Below are positions 45,071-55,105 of a stretch of DNA of 64,000 nucleotides, one piece after another. The notes beneath the pieces were generated by a model. The model was not told the DNA's origin. It searched no databases and was given only the letters and a program-made list of their open reading frames with translations. The position numbers and the translations under genes are program-made. The stretch lies in NCBI GenBank assembly GCA_949825065.1, contig OX463859.1, forward strand, positions 16,387,220-16,451,219, written 5' to 3'. The stretch's first letter is position 1. Each line of letters starts with the position of its first letter. This DNA is from Odontocerum albicorne. Lineage: Eukaryota > Arthropoda > Insecta > Trichoptera > Odontoceridae.

Positions 45071-45589
45071 AATACTGGGTTAATAAAAGTAAATATCCTT
45101 TCTAATAAATTTTTTTTTTATTAACATTTTCATTCAAATATGCTAAATAGGTACTTCCGAGAATGTTAAATGCATTCCTCTAAGTGATAAATCTACGCTG
45201 TCAGATCAACACTTGCAAATTGATTGCGATTTGCTGTTTCTAATATGGGTGTCACGAGGAAGGCATGTGTCTATTTGTGGAATTCACGATATGTTTATGT
45301 TTTGCGTGACATGTTCGCTCGCTGCCTGAATATAATTGGTTCTTCGAGCGGAAATATGTTATGTACTTTACCCAATATTATTTCGGTTCTCCTTTGAACC
45401 ATTTGATGCTAAATATACCATATACGTCTTTATTCCTATCAGTGCGTTTCTAAATTGGTTTAAAGCTGAAGTTTTAAATCCCATAGATATAAGATATATC
45501 GAAAATTTTACGTTATTTCATGTACTTACTTCCTATTCTTACACTCAACTTATAAATATTTATTTTTTTATATTCTTATTCAATCAATA

Positions 45590-45665
45590 ATAGTGGGTTC
45601 GAGTCCCGGGTTAAAGCGCCCTTGAGCAAAGTTTGCTCTCTAAACTGCCCTATATAAATTGCTTT
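45590..45665 (-). repeat. rep-D head fragment
   Basis: GTGGGTTCGAGTCCCGGGTT, AAAGCGCCCTTGAGCAAAGT, TTGCTCTCTAAACTGCCCTA form the reverse complement of the rep-D head as at 8805 and 48035. GGTTCGAGTCCC also looks like a tRNA B box. Confidence 0.6.
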
Positions 45666-46169
45666 TTTTAATATTATTACTACATGACTATTGTGTTTCA
45701 TATTTGCTAAATATAAAAAAAATATTCAAGCATTTTAAAGTGACCATTTTAATTGAGTTATGTTGATTAAAGGTCAAATAGTATTGCTTAATGAAGATAT
45801 GTCATCTCTGTTTATCACGTTAGCTACACAATGCCTAACGTAATTGACGGCGTATATTTCAAAATATAAAGTGACATTTACGGTAATGCGTGGCATAATT
45901 TACGGTTATGAACGCAAATTCCGCATATTAACTTCACCATGAGTTCCCCATAAATTGAGGGCCAACTGCAGTCCCACGTCAGAGTATTTGCACAATTCCA
46001 CATTTTCCTCAATTTATTGTTACGTTGCTACAAAGAAAACTGTGTCCAAAATGACATTTTTTTTATCAAATACGATACTCCCATCGTCGATGTCGTTTAA
46101 AAAGTGAATTAAAAACATTACATCTTCATTGAGTTACATATTTAGTTATAGAATAATAATACAATATCA

Positions 46170-46500
46170 ATTTTTATAGTGCCGTTTAGATATAAATTAA
46201 AGGAAAGGAAGGGGGTGGCTGCGGCTATTATATTTAGTACTTGCCCGCATTTGCATAATATGTTTCGAAAAACATATTTGGTAGAAAATCGTAGAAAACT
46301 TACCGAAAAAGACGAACTTCAAAGAGTTGTAAATTTTCAGATATTTCCTCATCGTATTAGCAAACAATCGGTGACCGAAAGAAAAACAGAAGGATCTAGA
46401 TTACGAAGCACATACTCGTAGATAGACCTAAAAGATATGATCAAAAATGCAACAAATTTCTCATTACAAGAATTTGGTGGGACGCAACTCACTGAAAACG
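46170..46500 (+). repeat. rep-D copy
   Basis: Head ATAGTGCCGTTTAGATATAA, then GGGGGTGGCTGCGGCTATTA, GCATTTGCATAATATGTTTC and AAAGACGAACTTCAAAGAGT. This copy joins the head to the GTGGCTGCGGCC block, so the two belong together. The 80-codon open frame (46179-46421) is fully repeat-derived. Confidence 0.6.
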
Positions 46501-46542
46501 GGGACAAATAATTCTTGCCATTGTAGTAATTTTTTCTATGTT

Positions 46543-46700
46543 GGCAGCCGTAGTCTAACGGTCAGTACACAGAACAAGAAGGCACACCAGGCTCAGTTCC
46601 AGGTGGATTGATTTTCAGTCTTGCTTTACTCTTGGTTCGTTTCATATCTGAATTTATATTTTATGTAGCTTATATGTTACTCATCACAAATTACTATAAC
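46543..46700 (+). mobile_element. SINE3 copy
   Basis: Head GGCAGCCGTAGTCTAACGGT, B-box-like GCTCAGTTCCAGG, then CTTGGTTCGTTTCATATCTG. Same order as 23531-23700. rep-E follows 57 bp later. Confidence 0.6.
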
Positions 46701-46756
46701 ACTATTAAGCAACACAAAAATAGCACTATATACAAGACTGCAGCAGATTAAACCTG

Positions 46757-46868
46757 CTGATTGACTTAAAAGTTTAATCACCTTGTCACCGGAACTTTGA
46801 TTTTTTCATTAATCAAGACCGTTTGCTTGCTGGAGTGTAATACATTAACATAACAAATCAATACACGC
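46757..46868. repeat. rep-E copy
   Basis: AGTTTAATCACCTTGTCACC, ACCGTTTGCTTGCTGGAGTG and AACAAATCAATACACGCACA align with 43151-43262. Confidence 0.5.
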
Positions 46869-47146
46869 ACATGCATCTCTCGTACACCGGATATCGATCA
46901 CAAGGAATAGCCTTTTGGTAAATGTTCAAGACTAATATTTCAAAAACAATACAAAAAGGAAGAAAATATCTGTAGTATCGAATCCAGAACGTCAAATTGT
47001 TCAACAAGTATACGTACCACTAAATTACTCGTACCAAAATCAATAATCCTCAAATAAACTTAAATTGTGTATTTATTTTTTCTCTATTTATCAAATTTAT
47101 TTCAATGTATTTAAGATGTTACATACATATAATCACGCCGCATCCA

Positions 47147-47600
47147 TGGTGGGGTAAGTAGAAAGAACAGATATCCAAACTTTTCTTTCCAAGCACACAA
47201 TTTTTACCTCCTCCACATTCATCCATCTCATCATGCACATTGTTTTATTATTTATACTTCTCACTTAAGCTTCTTTCAAAATCTAGGCCATTTGGTCCAG
47301 CCACTTTTTCCTCGGTCTGCCCTTACCACGGAAACCTTGCACTTCTGTCTTATATACTCACTTTCTTCATTTTACTTAAAACATCCATTTATCCATGCAT
47401 TCATTTCTGATATATTTATCCCGCCTTCTTTCATACATTGTCACTCAAACAATTTTCCTTAATTCATGCATCACCACAGCATTAATCTTAACCTTATCCT
47501 TCTTTTACTAAGTCCAAGTTTCACTTCCATACATTAAGATGGATGGACATCAATACACTATTACGTATTGTCATTGCTACTACTGTTGATATTGCGCGGT
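47147..47600 (-). mobile_element. LINE-A fragment, long copy
   Basis: Plus-strand landmarks from the 3' end: CCTCCTCCACATTCATCCAT, TTCTTTCAAAATCTAGGCCA, CCACTTTTTCCTCGGTCTGC, CATACATTGTCACTCAAACA, GCATCACCACAGCATTAATC, CCATACATTAAGATGGATGG. The copy covers the same C-terminal region as the others and reaches into the PTLMYG block. Confidence 0.75.
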
Positions 47601-47689
47601 TGTATATAACATTAAGTGATTTGTTTACCTTATTATTTAAAATGTTAAATGTTGATTTTCATGTTCGCGGTTAGTATTTATGCATGAAA

Positions 47690-47930
47690 ACTGACTCTCT
47701 TGGAGAAAAATTGCATGGTGTTCCTTCGGTGACTAGATGAAATTGCATTGAAAAACGAGCAACTCGTATGCAAATGCAAGGTAACTCACTGCACCGCCTG
47801 CACATGTGTAGAAACTTATGGCCTGGGAGCGTGTATGGAATAACAAAGTTGCATTTTCTCTACAAACTGCAACGGCATGTGGTGTGCCAAAAAACACTTT
47901 GGTCTTGATAGCTTGCATATTTTTGTACCC
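47690..47930. promoter_or_regulatory. Possible regulatory segment with octamer and E-box
   Basis: GTATGCAAATGCAAGG contains a perfect POU octamer ATGCAAAT, and CACATGTG is an E-box. The segment is more complex than its flanks and has no second copy in the window. Function is inferred only from motifs. Confidence 0.2.
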
Positions 47931-48034
47931 TGAATTTTATTTCCGGATTGTGAGTTTAAGTTTGACTTGTATTATAGTTTCTAACGATCGATATTTTTTT
48001 TTCAATTCTTCTTCCTACCTATTATCCACCGTTA

Positions 48035-48115
48035 TATAAGGCACCGTTTAGAAAAAAGACTCTCCCCATGGGCGCTCTAGTTTGGGACTCGAATCCTTTA
48101 TTGTTGATTGATAAT
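48035..48115 (+). repeat. rep-D head fragment
   Basis: ATAAGGCACCGTTTAGAAAA, TCCCCATGGGCGCTCTAGTT, TGGGACTCGAATCCTTTATT. It directly precedes the 3' tail of LINE-K. Confidence 0.6.
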
Positions 48116-48119
48116 ACTT

Positions 48120-48590
48120 TTTTTAATAGGCAATCCTCCCAAACTAGGACGATTTGTGTTACCAAATTAAAGTCACTGTGCAATCATATGATGCTATACA
48201 GTTGCGTTTGTTTAAAAAAATGTCAATTATAGACTATTTAAAGTTTCAACTGATTAGGCTTCAAAAATTTAATTACCGATCTAATCGTATGAGTGGAAAA
48301 TTTCCATTTGACGTGGTAGAGATAAATCAAATTTGTCTTGCAAAGGATAACCGAAATATACATGATAAAAGTTTCATCATCCATATCACACACGCAGCTG
48401 GGATTATCCACAATACCTATTCCGTAAAGATGACTAGCTACCACGCAGTAGCCCGGCAGCAAATGACACATGACTGACACTTCCATCTTTTTCATTTTTA
48501 TTATATTAAACCACAGTTTCAAAGGAATAAATTATTGGATTGATTTATATCTAGAGCCCTTATTTACACCAAAGACCCGATTGAAATCAA
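48120..48590 (-). mobile_element. LINE-K polymerase C-terminal fragment with 3' end
   Basis: The minus-strand frame 48238-48522 reads KMEVSVMCHLLPGYCVVASH, a Cys knuckle (PSCVCDMDDET) and runs on to a stop. The 3' sequence ends GGGAGGATTGCCTATTAAAA on the minus strand, the same 3' end as at 13655-14190. The final Cys of the knuckle and several positions are mutated. Confidence 0.8.
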
Positions 48591-48713
48591 GACAACATTT
48601 TCCAATGCTCGGCTTGGTTTTGAGGAATTCTGATTTATTAAAATTGCCAAATCTAAGTAAATATTAAATTGAAATTTGTAAATTTGTTTGAAATACTTTA
48701 ATAATTTAGTTTG

Positions 48714-48880
48714 GTATGGTAATTCTGCCAACATTTCCTTTGTCTAGAGCTACATCACACACCTTCCATGTGTACCGGGTCCCACTTCCCTTCTTATGCT
48801 TAGCACGAACCTTGTGTGTTCTGCAGGATTTGTCTTTTTTCCAGTTGGTGGAATACATACCAACACATGTTTAGGGATGC
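48714..48880 (-). pseudogene. piggyBac-like transposase fragment (Cys-rich C-terminal domain)
   Basis: Two adjacent minus-strand frames together resemble the end of piggyBac/PGBD transposases: PKHVLVCIPPTGKKTNPA in one frame, then, after a frameshift near 48825, RAKHKKGSGTRYTWKVCDVA and LDKGN in the other. The family consensus has a PPT-KK-P stretch followed by a Cys-rich zinc-binding domain (CxxC...RYxCxxCDVxLC). Several cysteines are substituted. The DDD catalytic core upstream is not recognisable. It may be a relic of the source for TTAA-flanked elements such as 9393-10020. Confidence 0.75.
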
Positions 48881-49254
48881 TCTTTGATAATGTGTTCGGA
48901 GGATCTTATAAATTCCTTATTCTATTTGAACCCGGAAACTATTGTTAGTTTTCAGATTGAAATGCCAAAGTTTAAAGGAATCTAACACTTTTCTGCACAC
49001 TGATAACGCAACTTAAAACCTTCATCATAAATCAATTCATACATATTTACATTATCTAGAGTATTGTTCATGCTAGAAAACAGAAAATAAAATGAGGAGA
49101 ATATCGTTTATAGGTTGAATGATTTACATAAATATATTGGCTAGATTCCAATTATTTTTTTTTGGAAAGGGATCGATCACATAAAAATGTGGTACCGAGA
49201 CTCAATGCAAATATAGTTAATCACGTAAAATAACGGGATCGTGAACAAAGTGTT

Positions 49255-49620
49255 AAAAACATAATATAGCAAATATACGTAAGTCGAGTGTAAAGACAGT
49301 AAGGTGGTAGTTGTGGCCATGAGATTATGTACTTTCCCATACATGAATATATCTATAAAAACATAAATTCGTAAAAAAACATAAATTCGTAAAAAAACAT
49401 AAATTCGTAAAAAATATAAATTCGTAAAAAATATAGTATAGCAAATATACGTAAGTTGCGTGTAAAGATAGTAAGGTGTTTGTTACGGCCATGAGACGTA
49501 CTTTCCCACATATGAATATGTCTATAAAACATAAATTCGTAAAAAAAAACTAAGTTGAACTAACCAAAGGAGGACGAACTACAAAAAAATCTTTATAGAT
49601 TTACTGATATGTATATCCGC
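49255..49620 (+). repeat. rep-D copy with internal tandem duplication
   Basis: Two units (about 49262-49370 and 49431-49545) each hold GCAAATATACGTAAGT, GTGTAAAGAYAGTAAGGTG, a GTGGCCATGAGA-like block and CATGAATATATCTATAAAA. The copy then continues to GGAGGACGAACTACAAAAAA. The flanking rep-D order matches 8805-9300. Confidence 0.7.
49361..49430 (+). repeat. 17-18-bp tandem repeat, 4 units
   Basis: AACATAAATTCGTAAAAA recurs four times between the two duplicated rep-D units. A fifth isolated unit follows the second unit (near 49528). Confidence 0.85.
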
Positions 49621-49762
49621 AGTGTGAATGATTCAATGAGTAATTTAGGAAATGAAACCACTTCGTCACAAGCCTTGCCTAGGAAAGTGATTTTCTGTAT
49701 CCACAAAATGGTGGGGTTATACATTAAAAATGATCTGATACCATTAGAATATTTAATAATAA

Positions 49763-49999
49763 ATTACTTTGCTTTTCTATGAATTACATAAATCCCTGCT
49801 ATACGTGTTTCTACCTCATATCCCGAGGCTCTTTTCGTGTGTAATGATCCCTGTTTATTACGAGAGCACGGATTTTGGTATGATCTCTCGTACTGCTCTC
49901 GTAACAAACCGGGGTCATTGCGTCTGAAGAGAGTTTCGTGATAGAAGGTAGAAATGCGTGTAGTATGGATTCATGTAATTAGTGGAATAACAAAGTATT
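49763..49999. mobile_element. M1 palindromic element, full length
   Basis: An almost complete palindrome of about 237 bp. Left: ATTACTTTGCTTTTCTATGA, ATACGTGTTTCTACCTC, TTATTACGAGAGCA. Right (plus strand): TGCTCTCGTAACAAACCGGG, GAAGGTAGAAATGCGTGTAG, TAGTGGAATAACAAAGTA. The arms extend to within about 20 bp of the centre. Such DNA would fold into one long hairpin. No frame inside. Confidence 0.85.
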
Positions 50000-50089
50000 T
50001 TTTTGTAAAATGTTTTAATACGGAGTTCCACAAAATTAAAGCCTTTGGTAAATTCCTGTAGCTGTACTCTTAATTGCCCTCATTCGGCT

Positions 50090-50235
50090 TTAAATGGAGC
50101 TAAGTTTAGGTACGTATATTATATAGTGTTAATTTGTAATCATAAATATTGATAAGATCTCCCAAAAAACGATGTCTTCAAGTGCTTTCTAAAGTGGCAT
50201 ATCTAGCTGCACTGCAAACCTGATACACTTTCTTT
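50090..50235 (+). repeat. rep-D internal fragment
   Basis: AAATGGAGCTAAGTTTAGGT, TAATTTGTAATCATAAATAT, TGATAAGATCTCCCAAAAAA, GTCTTCAAGTGCTTTCTAAA. The last two blocks align with 1290 and 9130. Confidence 0.55.
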
Positions 50236-50269
50236 TCCGTTTCTCAGACTCTTCGGTTCTCCTTCATTC

Positions 50270-50620
50270 AAAATTATATTTATTTAATCTAATTAGGCTC
50301 TTCTAGATCTTACTCTTTGACGACTCTCAGTCACGTTTGCATTGTAAAATTGCGAATCAACTTTTCGTGTCCTATGCGTTCAACATGTACAAACCACCTT
50401 AACCTACTTTTTTCCTCCCAACAAATACTTCTGTATTAAGCTCACATTCATCCTTAATATCTTAATTCTCCTTTTTAATCATACATCGATAAAACACGTG
50501 TTCTTCTCAATATACGCATTTCCACCATATTTAATCGGCTCCCTTTATTATTTTTTTCGATTCCCCTGTCACTAAATTACATAATTATTTTCACTAATAT
50601 ATTATTGTAAATAATCAGCT
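50270..50620 (-). mobile_element. LINE-A fragment
   Basis: Plus-strand landmarks: GTCACGTTTGCATTGTAAAA, CCTATGCGTTCAACATGTAC, AAGCTCACATTCATCCTTAA, TTTTTAATCATACATCG and CTTCTCAATATACGCATTTC. Both ends are decayed. Confidence 0.65.
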
Positions 50621-51177
50621 GGCACAAGTCTTGATTGAAGATAATTAACAAATAAAAAAATATTTCTTATAAAAATAAAATTGTTATACTAAAATAACCT
50701 TAATGTGTTCAGAATGATTAAAAAACACGTAAGATATTAACAGCTAACAAAAAAATTCTTAAAAGTTTTCCTGAAAGAATCCTTTCCAAATTTTTGACTA
50801 ATAAACGTACATAAGTAATGCGATTTTCTCTCTCAGACAATATAAGGCGTTGGGTTTACACTAATGCTTTTGCAACGCATATTTCATTACAAAGCTCATG
50901 AAATATGAAAAGTGGGTAGGGTAATACGGGTTGCAAACACCATAGACCAGTCGGGCAGCGTGGTAGAATAATAAATACTCTAACTTCCCCATATCTCATG
51001 GCGTTTACATCCTCTGGTGCTGGCGTAGTCAAATGTTTCCCATGTAGCACTGAACAAAACAAGCAAAAAAATAAACAAGAATATATATTATACTACGAAT
51101 GAAACAAAACTAAAAACTAATGACAAATATAAAAATATTTAAATTCATGGATAACATACGAGTATGTGTTAAAAAAA

Positions 51178-51265
51178 TCTACGACGACCACCGTGTTTTG
51201 GTTGGTATGACGCTAATCTCTATCTGAGGGTTTGCGGTTTGATTCCCGATGGTACTCAAAAAACA
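51178..51265 (+). mobile_element. SINE2 head fragment
   Basis: ACCACCGTGTTTTGGTTGGT, then B-box GCGGTTTGATTCCCGATGGT and AC. After an A-rich linker it stops at a minus-strand rep-D copy. Confidence 0.6.
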
Positions 51266-51299
51266 AAAAAATGGTCTTCCTCTAAGTATAAGAGATATG

Positions 51300-51515
51300 G
51301 GTGTCAAGTGCTGCTTTAGGAAGCACTTGAAGACAACTCTTTTCGGGAAGTCTTATCAAAATTTGTAATTATAATGGCTGCAGCCACTACTTTCCATCTT
51401 TACACGCAACTTATATAATTTGTTGTGTTATATATGTTTTAATTTCTCAATAGTGGTAGTTTTGTATCCCGAGTTCTTGAGGATAATCTACTCTCCAAAC
51501 AAAGCTTTTTAATTT
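51300..51515 (-). repeat. rep-D copy
   Basis: Plus strand: GCACTTGAAGACAACTCTTT, AAGTCTTATCAAAATTTGTA, AATGGCTGCAGCCACTACTT, CTTTACACGCAACTTATATA, GTATCCCGAGTTCTTGAGGA. It covers internal block, GTGGCTGCGGCC block and head in reverse, confirming the order in the element. Confidence 0.65.
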
Positions 51516-51519
51516 GTTA

Positions 51520-52305
51520 TTTAATATTGATATTAATTTGTAAAAAAATTTAAATGCATAAAAAAATTCACCAAACTTTCTCCCGAGCAAGTATTTTTTT
51601 TAATGAAAGGTCTATAAAATATACAGATTAAAAATATTAAAAATACACTTAACACATTCACGGTAAAAACGTTAAATAATTAAAACACAACCTTTAACCC
51701 ATAACTACCGGCATATTGTCAAAAACATTAAAATTATTGACTCAAATATTTCTATAGAAATTCCCTGATGGGTACAAAATTAAATTCAAAATAAGCTCGA
51801 CAAAGAAATGAAAACAAACAATTATTTTGTTTCAATTAAATCAGGTTGTGTTTGCAAAAAGAATTTGCAAATTGTACCCAAATTCAATTTGTTTGAAACC
51901 GCGATTCTGGAATTGTTAAGGTAATTCAAACAATAATAATTCAATCTCGTGTTTACCTTTGATTACATTAAAAAAGGGAATTCGCTAAAAAGTATTGCTA
52001 GCGAAATTAATACTGGGAAAAAGTTTCATTAGATATGCCAGTAATAAAATGCCGGTTTGCCGAATACGTATCACGATTTCCTTTTCTTGTTTAACGTTAT
52101 TGGGTAAATATTTCTTCAAATGAAGGTCTTAAGTCATTTCTGTCGAATATGCTCCTAAGAAAATTAACAGTGACTACTGTTTTCAGATTTTCTGTAATGG
52201 GACATATTATATTATTCTGCCTTGTTCAATCAATAATTAACACTTAATTAAAAAATGTTAAAAAGAATGTATGTGGCATCTCTTCTCCAGCTTACTAGTC
52301 TCAGT
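51520..52305. other. Unique A+T-rich sequence
   Basis: No copy elsewhere in the window. 51830-52060 has near-repeats of AAATTGTACCCAAATTCAAT-like text and an ATTCGCTAAAAAGTATTGC stretch; no frame is supported. Confidence 0.25.
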
Positions 52306-52309
52306 TGAT

Positions 52310-52572
52310 GACCTCCGCGGCATAGTTGATAAGTCGCTTGTCTTCTCACACTCGGTAAAGAGTTCACTCACACTCGCTAGAAGTGTGTAAGTTCTATTGA
52401 CTATTCATGTGCCATAGTATTGTTAACATGCACAATGACGATTCACAAATTCAGTGCCTACTCATGTGGTTCTAAACTCGAAGTCGAAGACAATATTTTC
52501 TCCCAATGACGCTCTTCAATATGTGGAAATTACTAATTCGGATATATTGAAAAGTACTTTACGAAAAAAAAA
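52310..52572 (+). mobile_element. SINE2 copy with A-rich tail
   Basis: Head GACCTCCGCGGCATAGTTGA, body TGACTATTCATGTGCCATAG, TACTCATGTGGTTCTAAACT, 3' side AATGACGCTCTTCAATATGT and TAATTCGGATATATTG, ending CTTTACGAAAAAAAAAG. The A-run marks the probable 3' tail of the family. Confidence 0.8.
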
Positions 52573-53932
52573 GAAGTCACTGTGTATGACAATGAGCCTC
52601 TAACTCGTCGATTTACCCTTTTTTCGATCGTCTCACTTCAGATGTACCATCGGATTCAATACAGCGTTGCGGCCTTACTTAAAAGAAAAGAAAAAGGAAA
52701 AAACTCCATGGCACAGCCTCGTTTTCCACCTGAATTGACGTTGGATTAGCGAGAGGATCCTCGACTACGAGGTCCAGTAACGAACGACGATTTACAGTCG
52801 TACTTCGGTGAATAGTGCAACAAAATCCAATTCCATAATTCGTTTCAATATATACATAAATGTATTATAAATATCGAATTACTTTGCTTGGCGAAATCAA
52901 GAAATAGTGGTATACCAAGTTATCTGGAAAAAACTTTTATGCCTAAAGAATGTTCTAGAATGTTTTTTAACAATAAAAAGGCCTGTCCCTACAAAAACAT
53001 ATTTGATTCACAATCACTTTCAAAGTGGTCATCGTTTTAAAAGCAAAATATTTTGGAACATTCCACCGTCCCGTGCAATGTTACGTTTAATTATTCGTGA
53101 GTTTGGATTGTGTATATTTTAACGTTTGATATGTATTGAATATACATGACAAAGGTTATCGGATGGTTTAAATAAAATTTCTCCTTTTTCTACTCAAAGA
53201 ATAATATATTTCCATTTTAGTTTCGATTTTGTTCCAAATAACCAATTTCAAATATAGAAACGGAAAATAATAATACATATTTTCCCAAATCCAATAGGGG
53301 GACATTGACTGGCATGCAAGATCTCACAATCTGTCGGTATGTCATTTCTTCTTACGGAGATATCTAGAATTTGGTACACCAAGGTTATCCATAAAATATT
53401 GACACAATTAAGGCAAATATTTATCGTCCGATCAACAACATTAAAGGATATGTTACGTCACTATATGCACGATGTAGGTACGTCGGAAATACAAAAAGTG
53501 TCTATGCACAAATGAGGGTCACGTGCTTGATGTCATCTTTAAAACATAGATATCAAACTATGTTGTTTCAGATTTTCTAAATCAATATTTGTTTATAAAT
53601 ATTCAAAAGTTAATAACCGTCTATGCATAATCACCCATTTCTCTACCAGGCCCAATATTTGTGTTACATTTTGAAGCAATGTCATTTTTGTAATTTGAAG
53701 TTATTACTAAATATATATTAATCCAGCGCATTATGTATTCAAGCCAATTTTGTCTTTTTGGTGAGTTGGCTAAATTAATAGCGCTATGGTGCTATACGAG
53801 TATTCTAAAACATGTCCTATTGTAGGATTTTTTTCATTGCACTATATACCTTTTGTCGATTTATAATTTTTTTATAAATTTCTTGTATTTTTTTTCTTAT
53901 TTTTCTGATTTATTTATTCCCAAACATTTATT

Positions 53933-53990
53933 GCCCACAGTTGGAGGTATTGAATACGATTCTCGGTGGAGCTCAAAAAAGGAAATCTAG
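53933..53990 (+). mobile_element. SINE head remnant
   Basis: TTGGAGGTATTGAATACGAT followed by TCTCGGTGGAGCTCAAAA, the B-box half of a SINE2-like head. Confidence 0.4.
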
Positions 53991-54048
53991 TAGTGAGGGT
54001 GTAATATAATTAGGATTTTTTTTCCTTAAAATCTGCAGGTTTACCAAA

Positions 54049-54118
54049 GAATGGATAAATATACTAAACAAACAAAAAGAATGGATAAATATACTAGACA
54101 AAGAATGGATAAATAGTA
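54049..54118 (+). repeat. Short tandem repeat, 3 units
   Basis: AAAGAATGGATAAATATACT followed by AAACAA or AGACAA is repeated; the third unit is partial. Recent local duplication. Confidence 0.85.
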
Positions 54119-54889
54119 AATGAAATTTCGATTTTTTTTTATGTGTCATTTTTCTTGAGAAATCGTTTTGACTTGCATAGTTGTGTTATTTCAACTGTCT
54201 TATTGCGTAAATGAATTTTTATTTTTATTTTATTTTGATTGCTACAAATAGTTGTCATTTTAATTATAAGATTATTCTCTTTCCTGATATATTAAACACT
54301 CAGTACTTTAATATTGTTGTAGGGTTCATTGGACTATTGATAAAAGTAAATAAATAAAAATGAAGAGGATTATTGAGTTAATAAAACTATTGATATATTA
54401 TTTTCATTAACAGGGGTATATATAGATGGTTTTATAAATATATTCCTTTTCAGAGTGCCTACCCTAATATCCAAATAATGGTGTTTTATAAATATTAATT
54501 TCAATTTGCATAGATAGAGCGAAATTTTCTCCCCTTTTCGTAAATGGACATCATTTCTTGAATTTGAAATTTCACAAACACTACTGACAAGTAAGCACCT
54601 TAAAGTATTTTATTTTCAGCCTAGGCTGTATACTGAAAGAAAAATAGACGTGAATTTAATCAAACTTTTCCCATCCCTTCACAGAAACCGACCCTTACCT
54701 TTATGTAACTACATCGGGCCTTGATTAAATTTGCATTCACGTTCAAGTATATTTTTTGCAATCTTGATGGAAACTTCTCTTTTTTTAATGGTGATTATGT
54801 CTAAACTTTTTCAGTTTATATAAGTAAAAAAAGAAACTAATGAATATTTTCATTAAGCTTCTTTCTTGGCCAAATAAGAAAAAAAAAAT

Positions 54890-55035
54890 TGTAAGAGAAA
54901 CAGATAGATCTGTATGAGAAGATGTATGGATGTGGAGGAGGCGAAGAAAGTAAATCGTGATAAAAAAGTTTGGTCCTCAGTCCTCTCAGCCTACCCTAAC
55001 CAACAAAAAGGCGTGATGGTGTGTGTGGTACAAAT
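54890..55035 (+). mobile_element. LINE-A 3' end fragment, well preserved
   Basis: MRRCMDVEEAKKVNRDKKVW followed by SSVLSAYPNQQKG is the clearest reading of the LINE-A C-terminus in the window. The 81-codon frame 54914-55159 starts here but runs past the element end, so it is not a gene. Confidence 0.8.
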
Positions 55036-55059
55036 GTTACATATTTATTTATTTAACAT

Positions 55060-55105
55060 TTTTATTGCATATATAGTACAACCTGGTGGGCTTATGGGCA
55101 GCAAG
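55060..55105 (-). mobile_element. SINE1 tail fragment
   Basis: ATATAGTACAACCTGGTGGG followed by CTTATGGGCAGC matches the minus-strand SINE1 body end (compare 6970 and 11930). Short. Confidence 0.4.

Noticed and set aside
46179..46421. 80-codon plus-strand frame as a small protein
   Set aside because: It lies wholly in a rep-D copy, and other copies do not keep the frame.
46543..46620. tRNA gene of Glu/Asp type
   Set aside because: The anticodon and acceptor stems do not form, and a second copy with the same non-tRNA body exists at 23531; SINE3 head.
48238..48522. 94-codon frame as a zinc-finger host protein
   Set aside because: It aligns with the minus-strand frame at 13903-14124 and shares its 3' flank, so it is a LINE-K polymerase tail.
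50856..51062. 68-codon minus-strand frame in a G+C-richer segment
   Set aside because: Reads smoothly (CPTGLWCLQPVLPYP) but I recognise no domain and see no second copy; could be repeat-derived, unproven.
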